From positions 15,450-21,439 of the forward strand of contig HF991998.1 in NCBI GenBank assembly GCA_000433135.1: 5,990 nt of DNA. The letters are read 5' to 3'. Numbering within the stretch: position 1 is the first letter of the stretch; each line of letters begins with the position of its first letter. The position numbers and the translations under genes were made by a program. Positions 1 to 5,990 of this stretch are shown piece by piece. Below the pieces are notes generated by a model. The model was not told the DNA's origin, did not search any database, and was given only the letters and a program-made list of their open reading frames with translations. The stretch is from Clostridium sp. CAG:921 (GTDB lineage: Bacteria > Bacillota > Clostridia > TANB77 > CAG-465).

Positions 1-2288
1 CACCTCAAACTTTGATAAATATAAAGCCAATAGTTGGTTCAATAAGAGAGTTCTTTGGTAGTTCGCAATTATCACAATTTATGGATCAGATTAATCCACT
101 TGCAGAACTTACTCATAAAAGAAGAATATCAGCTCTTGGACCTGGTGGATTAACAAGAGATAGAGCAGGATTTGAGGTTCGTGATGTTCATCATACACAC
201 TATGGTAGGTTATGCCCAATTGAATCACCAGAAGGACCAAATATAGGACTTATATCTTCACTTTCTACTTTTGCAAGAATTAATCGTTACGGATTTATAG
301 AAACTCCATATAGAGTAATTGACAAAGAAGAACATAGAGTAACTGATGACGTAATATATATCACTGCTGATGAAGAAGATAAATATATTGTTGCTCAGGC
401 AAATGAGCCTCTTGATGAGGAAAATAAATTTATAAATAAAAGGGTTAAAGTAAGACATCAAAATGAAATTGTTGAAATTGAAAAAGATAAAGTTGATTTA
501 ATGGATGTTTCACCAAAACAACTTGTATCAGTTGCAACAGCGATGATACCATTTCTTGAAAATGATGATGCAAAACGTGCACTTATGGGAGCTAACATGC
601 AACGTCAAGCTGTTCCATTAATAAGAGCGGAAAGTCCTATTGTTGGTACTGGAATTGAATATAAGGCAGCAGTTGATTCTGGAATAGTTATAACTGCTAA
701 AAATGATGGTGTTGTTTCTTACGTAGATAGTACAAAGGTGATAATAGATACAAAGACAGGAAAGGATGAATATCATTTAATAAAATATCAAAGATCCAAC
801 CAAGGAACATGCATAAATCAAAAACCTATAGTTTTAAAAGGTGAGAAAGTAAAAAAAGGTGATGTTATAGTTGATGGTCCTTCAACAGATAAGGGCGAGT
901 TAGCATTAGGAAAAAATATATTAGTTGGCTTTATGACTTGGGAAGGATATAACTATGAGGATGCTATATTAATTTCTGAAGATTTAGTAAGGGATGATAT
1001 TTTAACAACAATACATATTGAAGACTATGATTGCGAAGCAAGAGATACGAAACTTGGACCAGAAGAGATTACAAGAGAAGTTCCAAATGTTGGTGATGAT
1101 GTTCTAAAAGATCTTGATGAAAACGGTATAATAAGAATTGGTGCTGAAGTAAGACCTGGAGATATACTTGTTGGTAAGGTTACTCCAAAGGGTGAAACAG
1201 AACTTACTGCCGAAGAAAAGCTTTTAAGAGCAATATTTGGTGAAAAGGCAAGAGAGGTAAGAGATACTTCACTTAGAGTTCCACATGGCGAGGCTGGTAC
1301 TATTGTAGATGTAAAAATATTTACTAGAGAAAATTGTGACGAGCTTGCTGCAGGTGTTCATAAGGTAGTAAGAATATATATAGCTCAAAAAAGAAAAATA
1401 TCAGTTGGTGATAAAATATCAGGACGTCATGGTAATAAGGGTGTTATTTCACGTATATTGCCAAGAGAAGATATGCCATATTTACCAGATGGTACACCAC
1501 TTCAGATTGTTCTAAATCCACTTGGATTACCTTCACGTATGAATGTTGGACAGTTGCTTGAAACTCATTTAGGCTTTGCAGCAAAACAACTTGGCTGGAA
1601 AATATCAACACCTGTTTTTGATGGTGCTAAAGAAAATGAAATAGAAGAATTGTTAAAACAGCAAGGATTTAATGAAACTGGTAAATTCCCAATTCATGAT
1701 GGAAGAACTGGTGAGTTACTAGATGCAGAAGTTACAGTAGGATATATGTATATGTTAAAACTATATCACATGGTTGAAGATAAGATACATGCCCGTTCTA
1801 TAGGACCATATTCACTTGTTACACAACAACCACTAGGTGGTAAAGCACAGTTTGGTGGTCAGAGATTTGGTGAGATGGAAGTTTGGGCATTAGAGGCTTA
1901 TGGAGCATCATATACATTGCAAGAAATGCTAACAGTAAAATCTGATGATATTGTGGGAAGACTAAAAACTTATGAAGCAATAGTTAAAGGAGAAAGTATT
2001 CCAACTCCAGGTATTCCAGAATCATTTAGAGTTTTAACAAAGGAATTACAAAGCTTGGGGCTAGATTTGCAAATGTATAAAGAAGATGAAAAATTAGAAT
2101 TGAAAGAATCTATGGAAGATGATTCAGATGGAATTGAGCCAAATTTTGAAGATGAGAGTAATAATTTAACAGTAACAGATAAAGATTTCGAAGGAATGAC
2201 ACTAGAAGATGAAGATGGTGAAACAGTTAACGAAGATGAGAATGAAGATACACTAGGAGAAGATGTTATAAACTTTGATGAAGAATAA
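1..2288 (+). CDS. rpoB: DNA-directed RNA polymerase subunit beta, 5'-truncated by the window edge
   Basis: Beta subunit of RNA polymerase, which with beta' forms the catalytic centre and the DNA/RNA channel. The gene enters from upstream: the first full codon is 3-5, and codons 3-29 read PQTLINIKP, matching E. coli PQDMINAKP (M492 region). The TTG at 12 is therefore an internal leucine, not a start, and roughly 445 N-terminal residues are missing. Counting that Leu as residue 1, the rifampicin region is 16-42 and cluster II (CPIESPEG) is 68-75. The acidic pair of GYNYED is E316/D317. The catalytic lysines of GDK and GRHGNKG are K468 and K476 (E. coli K1065/K1073). The switch-3/clamp-proximal block [19 protein letters not shown] is 614-632. 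Residues from about 701 form an acidic tail (26 of 58 Asp/Glu). No large insert lies between FTREN and the GV(H)[13 protein letters not shown] segment, unlike E. coli, which fits Firmicutes. The stop is TAA at 2286-2288, 22 bases before rpoC. Identity is certain; only the 5' end is absent. Confidence 0.99.
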   Translation, partial: PQTLINIKPIVGSIREFFGSSQLSQFMDQINPLAELTHKRRISALGPGGLTRDRAGFEVRDVHHTHYGRLCPIESPEGPNIGLISSLSTFARINRYGFIETPYRVIDKEEHRVTDDVIYITADEEDKYIVAQANEPLDEENKFINKRVKVRHQNEIVEIEKDKVDLMDVSPKQLVSVATAMIPFLENDDAKRALMGANMQRQAVPLIRAESPIVGTGIEYKAAVDSGIVITAKNDGVVSYVDSTKVIIDTKTGKDEYHLIKYQRSNQGTCINQKPIVLKGEKVKKGDVIVDGPSTDKGELALGKNILVGFMTWEGYNYEDAILISEDLVRDDILTTIHIEDYDCEARDTKLGPEEITREVPNVGDDVLKDLDENGIIRIGAEVRPGDILVGKVTPKGETELTAEEKLLRAIFGEKAREVRDTSLRVPHGEAGTIVDVKIFTRENCDELAAGVHKVVRIYIAQKRKISVGDKISGRHGNKGVISRILPREDMPYLPDGTPLQIVLNPLGLPSRMNVGQLLETHLGFAAKQLGWKISTPVFDGAKENEIEELLKQQGFNETGKFPIHDGRTGELLDAEVTVGYMYMLKLYHMVEDKIHARSIGPYSLVTQQPLGGKAQFGGQRFGEMEVWALEAYGASYTLQEMLTVKSDDIVGRLKTYEAIVKGESIPTPGIPESFRVLTKELQSLGLDLQMYKEDEKLELKESMEDDSDGIEPNFEDESNNLTVTDKDFEGMTLEDEDGETVNEDENEDTLGEDVINFDEE

Positions 2289-2293
2289 AGTGT

Positions 2294-2300
2294 AAGGAGG
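2294..2300 (+). promoter_or_regulatory. Shine-Dalgarno sequence of rpoC
   Basis: AAGGAGG is a near-perfect complement to the 3' end of 16S rRNA. It ends 10 bases before the ATG at 2311 and 19 bases before a second in-frame ATG at 2320 (Met4), which favours 2311 as the rpoC start. It sits in the 22-base gap after the rpoB stop. No promoter or terminator is visible in that gap, so rpoC is probably translated from the rpoB mRNA with its own strong initiation site. Confidence 0.9.
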
Positions 2301-2310
2301 ATTTTATATT

Positions 2311-5300
2311 ATGCAGGACATGGAAAATTTTGATAGATTAAGTATCGGTATAGCCTCACCTGAAAAAATAAGAGAATGGTCAAAAGGTGAAGTTAAAAAG
2401 CCTGAAACTATCAATTACAGAACATTAAAACCAGAAAGAGATGGTCTATTTTGTGAAAAGATATTTGGACCTACAAAAGACTGGGAATGTTATTGTGGTA
2501 AATATAAAAAAGTAAGATATAAAGGGATAATTTGCGACAGATGTGGCGTTGAAGTTACAAAGAAAAAAGTAAGACGTGAAAGACTAGGACATATTGAACT
2601 TGCTTGTCCAGTCTCTCATATCTGGTTTTTTAAAGGTATTCCTAGTAGAATGGCTCTTATCCTTGATATTTCTCCAAAAGCACTTGAAAAAGTTTTATAC
2701 TTTGCATCATATATAGTTATAGATTCTAAAGATACAGAATTTAGACCTTGTGATGTAATAACTGAAAGAGAATATAGGGAAGCACTTGAAAAATATGGAC
2801 CTGGATGCTTAAAGGTAGGTATGGGTGCAGAAGCAATAAGAGAATTATTACAAAAAGTTGATTTACTAAAATTGCAAAAAGATTTGAGAAAAGATCTTGA
2901 AAAAGCAACTGGAGCAAAACGTGCAAAGATAATAAAAAGACTTGAAACGATTGATGCATTTGTAGAGTCTGGTAATAAGCCTGAATGGATGATTCTTGAA
3001 GTTTTACCAGTTATTCCTCCAGATTTAAGACCTATGGTACAACTTGATGGTGGTAGATTTGCAACGTCAGACTTAAATGATCTATATAGAAGAGTTATAA
3101 ATAGAAATAATAGACTTAAAAGGTTACTTGAGTTAGAGGCTCCAGATATAATCGTAAGAAATGAAAAAAGAATGTTACAAGAAGCTGTAGATGCTTTAAT
3201 TGATAATGGTAGACGTGGTAGACCGATAACAGGTGCAGGTGGTAGGGCATTAAAATCATTATCTGATATGTTAAAAGGTAAACAAGGTAGATTTAGACAA
3301 AACTTACTTGGTAAAAGAGTTGATTACTCTGGCCGTTCTGTTATCGTAGTTGGACCATCTTTAAAGATACATCAATGTGGCTTACCAAGAGAAATGGCAC
3401 TTGAACTATTTAAGCCATTCGTAATGAAGGAACTTGTAAGAAGAGGACTTGCTTTTAATATAAAAAATGCAAAGAGAATGGTTGAAAGAACTGCTGTAGA
3501 GGTTTGGGATGTATTAGAAGATGTTATTAAAGATAGACCTGTTATGTTAAACCGTGCTCCAACACTTCATAGATTAGGTATACAAGCATTTGAACCAGTT
3601 TTAGTTGAAGGAAGAGCAATAAAGTTACATCCACTTGTTTGTTCAGCATTTAATGCTGATTTTGATGGTGACCAGATGGCTGTTCACGTTCCTCTTTCAC
3701 CAGAAGCAGTTGCTGAAGCAAAAATGCTAATGCTTGCATCAAATAACTTACTTAAATTACAAGATGGTAAACCAGTAACAGTGCCTTCAATGGATATGAT
3801 ACTTGGTAGTTTTTACTTAACTGTACAAATTGATGATGAGCCTGGTGCCGGAAAGATATTTGCTAGTGTCGATGAAGCTTTAATGGCCTATGATGCAAAA
3901 GTAATAGGAATGCATGCACCTATTAAAGTAAGAGTGAGCAAAGAAATAAATGGTAAAACTTACACTGGATTAATAGATGCCACTGCAGGTAGACTTATAT
4001 TTAATAGTTTTATTCCACAAGATATTGGATTTGTTGATAGAAGTAAAGAAGAAAATTATTTAAGACTAGAAATAGATTTTGAAGCAAAGAAAAAACAACT
4101 TGGACAAATTGTAGATAAATGTATAGCTAAGCATGGTATAACAAGAACAGCTGAAGTACTTGATGATATTAAGGCAAATGGATATAAATATTCTACTCAG
4201 GCTGCAGTTACAGTTTCGGTTCATGATATTGAAGTCCCAGATAATAAGCCAGAGATACTTGCTGAAGCTGAAGCAAGTGCTGAAAAAGTACTTAAAAACT
4301 TTAAACGTGGACTTATATCAAATGAAGAAAGATATAACGAGATCATTAAAATTTGGTCAAAAGCTACTGATAAGATTCAAACAGAAATTATGAATAATCC
4401 AAATAAAATGAATCCATTCCAAATGATGGCTAACACAGGTGCCAGAGGTAACCCAACACAGATCAGACAGCTAGGTGGTATGCGTGGACTTATGGCCGAT
4501 ACAATGGGTAGAACAATAGAGCTTCCTATAAAGTCAAACTTTAAAGAAGGTCTTGATGTACTTGAATTTTTCATAGCATCACATGGTGCAAGAAAAGGTC
4601 TTGCTGATACTGCATTAAGAACTGCTGACTCAGGATATTTAACAAGAAGACTTGTTGATGTTAACCAAGATGTAATAGTTATGGAAGATGATTGTGGTAC
4701 ACATGAAGGATTTGAAGTTGAAGCTATTATGGAAAGTGGTGAGCCAATAGAAAAACTACATGAAAGAATTGAAGGAAGATTCTTAAGTCATGACTTATAT
4801 GATAATGAAGGAAATTTACTATATCCAAGAAATACTTTTGTAACAGATCAAATTGCTGATGACATAATTGCTCATGGAATAGAAAAAGTAATGATTAGAT
4901 CAGCATTTACTTGTGAATCGGTTAGAGGCGTATGTGCTAAGTGCTATGGTAAAAACTTAGCTACAGGTGAGCCTATAACACCTGGTGAGGCAATTGGTAT
5001 AATTGCAGCACAGTCAATAGGTGAACCAGGTACACAGCTTACAATGAGAACTATACATAGTGGTGGTGTTGCTGGATCTGATATAACTCAAGGTCTTCCT
5101 AGAGTTGAAGAACTATTTGAAGCAAGAAAACCTAAGGGCGTTGCAATGGTAACTGAAATTGATGGTGTTGTAACTATTGGTGAACATGGCGCTAATAAAG
5201 AAGTTATTGTAACACGTGAAGAGGATAAATTTGTTGAAAGATATGTTATACCATATGGTATGAGACTCGTTGTTGGCAATGGAGATGTGGTAAAAGCTGG

Positions 5301-5922
5301 TGAGAGAATAACTGAAGGTTCACTTGATCCACATGATATTATTCGTATAAGTGGCGATGTAGCTGTTGAAAATTACCTAATTAATGAAGTTCAAAAAGTT
5401 TATAGAACACAGGGTGTTCATATAAATGATAAACATATTGAAATTGTTGGTAGACAAATGTTAAGAAAAATATTTGTTGAAGATGCAGGTGAAACTGATT
5501 TAATTGCAGGATCTACTGTTGATATGATGAAGTACAATAAACAAAATAAATTAGCTATTGAAGCTGGTAAAAAACCTGCCAAAGGAAAAAAGACTTTACA
5601 AGGTATTACAAAAATAGCATTACTTACAGATTCGTTCTTGTCTGCTGCGTCATTCCAAGAAACTGCTAGAGTTCTAACTGATGCTGCTGTAAAAGGTAAA
5701 GTTGATAAGTTATTAGGTCTTAAGGAAAATGTTATAATTGGTAGATTGATTCCTGCTGGCACTGGAATTGTTGATATGAACAGGTTCGAACTTGAAGGAG
5801 TATGTGATACTGAGATCGTACCTGCTAAGAAGGATGAAGATTTGATTGATGTTGGAGATACAGAAGAGGAGATTTCATCAGATTCTGTCACAATTGATGT
5901 AAAAGATGACATAGTTGAGTAA
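2311..5922 (+). CDS. rpoC: DNA-directed RNA polymerase subunit beta', complete
   Basis: Beta' subunit, which carries the catalytic Mg2+ site and most of the clamp of RNA polymerase. The 1203-aa length is typical of Firmicutes RpoC. In order: the N-terminal zinc ribbon is C60/C62/C75/C78. The lid and clamp coiled coil that binds sigma is about 238-304, and the switch-2 block [18 protein letters not shown] is 332-349. The catalytic motif NADFDGD is 448-454, with Mg2+ ligands D450, D452 and D454 (bases 3658-3672). The secondary-channel segment [12 protein letters not shown] is 710-721 and the bridge helix is about 750-785. The second zinc site is C795/C868/C875/C878. The trigger loop is about 904-940 (Q909, M912, R913, H916) and has no SI3 insert. 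The switch-1 region and SAASFQET are about 1098-1118. An acidic tail follows from about 1171. The start at 2311 is set by AAGGAGG 10 bases upstream. Oddities are I915 where Phe is near-universal, KIALLT at 1101-1106, and G1047. It ends with TAA shortly before a terminator and is probably co-transcribed with rpoB. Confidence 0.99.
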   Translation: MQDMENFDRLSIGIASPEKIREWSKGEVKKPETINYRTLKPERDGLFCEKIFGPTKDWECYCGKYKKVRYKGIICDRCGVEVTKKKVRRERLGHIELACPVSHIWFFKGIPSRMALILDISPKALEKVLYFASYIVIDSKDTEFRPCDVITEREYREALEKYGPGCLKVGMGAEAIRELLQKVDLLKLQKDLRKDLEKATGAKRAKIIKRLETIDAFVESGNKPEWMILEVLPVIPPDLRPMVQLDGGRFATSDLNDLYRRVINRNNRLKRLLELEAPDIIVRNEKRMLQEAVDALIDNGRRGRPITGAGGRALKSLSDMLKGKQGRFRQNLLGKRVDYSGRSVIVVGPSLKIHQCGLPREMALELFKPFVMKELVRRGLAFNIKNAKRMVERTAVEVWDVLEDVIKDRPVMLNRAPTLHRLGIQAFEPVLVEGRAIKLHPLVCSAFNADFDGDQMAVHVPLSPEAVAEAKMLMLASNNLLKLQDGKPVTVPSMDMILGSFYLTVQIDDEPGAGKIFASVDEALMAYDAKVIGMHAPIKVRVSKEINGKTYTGLIDATAGRLIFNSFIPQDIGFVDRSKEENYLRLEIDFEAKKKQLGQIVDKCIAKHGITRTAEVLDDIKANGYKYSTQAAVTVSVHDIEVPDNKPEILAEAEASAEKVLKNFKRGLISNEERYNEIIKIWSKATDKIQTEIMNNPNKMNPFQMMANTGARGNPTQIRQLGGMRGLMADTMGRTIELPIKSNFKEGLDVLEFFIASHGARKGLADTALRTADSGYLTRRLVDVNQDVIVMEDDCGTHEGFEVEAIMESGEPIEKLHERIEGRFLSHDLYDNEGNLLYPRNTFVTDQIADDIIAHGIEKVMIRSAFTCESVRGVCAKCYGKNLATGEPITPGEAIGIIAAQSIGEPGTQLTMRTIHSGGVAGSDITQGLPRVEELFEARKPKGVAMVTEIDGVVTIGEHGANKEVIVTREEDKFVERYVIPYGMRLVVGNGDVVKAGERITEGSLDPHDIIRISGDVAVENYLINEVQKVYRTQGVHINDKHIEIVGRQMLRKIFVEDAGETDLIAGSTVDMMKYNKQNKLAIEAGKKPAKGKKTLQGITKIALLTDSFLSAASFQETARVLTDAAVKGKVDKLLGLKENVIIGRLIPAGTGIVDMNRFELEGVCDTEIVPAKKDEDLIDVGDTEEEISSDSVTIDVKDDIVE

Positions 5923-5930
5923 TATAGGTT

Positions 5931-5967
5931 AAAGAAGTTCGAGAAAAAAAGCTCGAATTTCTTTTTT
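5931..5967 (+). terminator. Rho-independent terminator downstream of rpoC
   Basis: Bases 5931-5943 (AAAGAAGTTCGAG) pair with 5952-5964 (CTCGAATTTCTTT). This gives a 13-bp stem with one G-U pair (5937/5958) and an 8-base A-rich loop (5944-5951). A T-run at 5962-5967 partly overlaps the 3' arm and is followed by CTATT. The hairpin starts 8 bases after the rpoC stop. The stem is AU-rich at its base with a GC-richer top (TTCGAG/CTCGAA), as is usual in low-GC Firmicutes. It probably ends the rpoBC transcript; partial read-through cannot be excluded. The remaining bases to 5990 are almost pure A/T and show no start codon with a ribosome binding site. Confidence 0.9.
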
Positions 5968-5990
5968 CTATTGCAAAAAAAATATAAATA

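Noticed and set aside
12..14. TTG as the start codon of a 758-aa protein
   Set aside because: The frame is open to the window edge, and the codons before it (Pro-Gln-Thr) align with E. coli RpoB PQDMINAKP, so this is an internal Leu of a longer rpoB.
319..357. Possible internal sigma-A promoter (TTGACA at 319-324, TAATAT at 352-357)
   Set aside because: The spacing is about 27 bases instead of 17, and no -10-like hexamer sits at the right distance; chance matches are expected in AT-rich coding DNA.
258..461. 67-codon minus-strand frame, Phe/Ile-rich and membrane-like
   Set aside because: It is the antisense shadow of AT-rich rpoB codons (AAA/GAA/GAT read as Phe/Phe/Ile); there is no ribosome binding site.
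2320..2322. Second ATG (Met4) as the rpoC start
   Set aside because: It lies 19 bases from AAGGAGG, too far; the ATG at 2311 has a 10-base spacing.
2741..2959. 72-codon minus-strand Leu/Phe-rich frame
   Set aside because: It is the complement of the Lys/Glu-rich helical part of RpoC; the hydrophobicity is an artefact of the opposite strand.
4160..4393. 77-codon plus-strand frame overlapping rpoC
   Set aside because: It is an out-of-frame shadow inside a continuous rpoC reading frame, with no Shine-Dalgarno sequence and a low-complexity Leu/Lys product.
4377..4574. Minus-strand frame of 65 codons opposite rpoC
   Set aside because: It is antisense to the conserved segment leading into the bridge helix, with no start signals.
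5088..5279. Minus-strand frame of 63 codons opposite the RpoC trigger-loop region
   Set aside because: It is antisense to conserved codons, with no start signals and no recognisable family.
5418..5912. 164-codon open frame on the minus strand inside the 3' end of rpoC
   Set aside because: It lies wholly antisense to conserved rpoC codons, has no ribosome binding site upstream of its ATG, and its Ser/Ile/Thr-rich translation resembles no family I know. It looks like a chance frame produced by codon bias.
5962..5982. Alternative hairpin pairing the T-run with the A8 run at 5975-5982
   Set aside because: It would contain only A-U pairs and is far weaker than the 13-bp terminator stem it would compete with; there is no other sign of an attenuator.

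Overview
The window holds an ordinary housekeeping locus: the 3' part of rpoB followed by a complete rpoC, which encode the beta and beta' subunits of bacterial RNA polymerase. Both genes are on the + strand and end at an intrinsic terminator. I see no mobile element, CRISPR array, tRNA or rRNA gene, toxin-antitoxin pair, defence gene or other accessory system, and nothing that suggests an undescribed system.

The likely source is a low-GC Gram-positive bacterium, most plausibly of class Clostridia. The DNA is AT-rich (roughly one third G+C by eye), with heavy use of AGA, ATA and other A/T-ending codons. RpoB has the Firmicutes-type rifampicin region ([11 protein letters not shown]) and lacks the large lineage insert found between the homologous segments of E. 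coli RpoB. RpoC is 1203 aa, close to Bacillus/Clostridium RpoC and well short of the E. coli protein; its trigger loop carries no SI3 insert. Its N-terminus ([19 protein letters not shown]) is of Clostridia type. I cannot assign a family or genus from this sequence alone.

Layout: 1-2288 is rpoB without its first roughly 445 codons, so the window opens inside the gene. 2289-2310 is a 22-base spacer with a strong Shine-Dalgarno sequence. 2311-5922 is rpoC. 5923-5990 is non-coding and carries a 13-bp hairpin followed by a T-run. No stretch above 70 bases lacks a gene.

Together the two proteins form the catalytic core of RNA polymerase: the beta lysines and the beta' aspartate triad build the active centre, and beta' supplies the bridge helix, trigger loop, clamp and sigma-binding coiled coil. 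The short spacer makes co-transcription and matched expression likely. The items most worth a second look are residue changes at normally conserved RpoC sites: Ile for Phe in the trigger loop just before the catalytic His, an altered switch-1 segment, and a Gly in a conserved C-terminal motif. The drug-site residues read as those of a rifamycin- and fidaxomicin-sensitive type.
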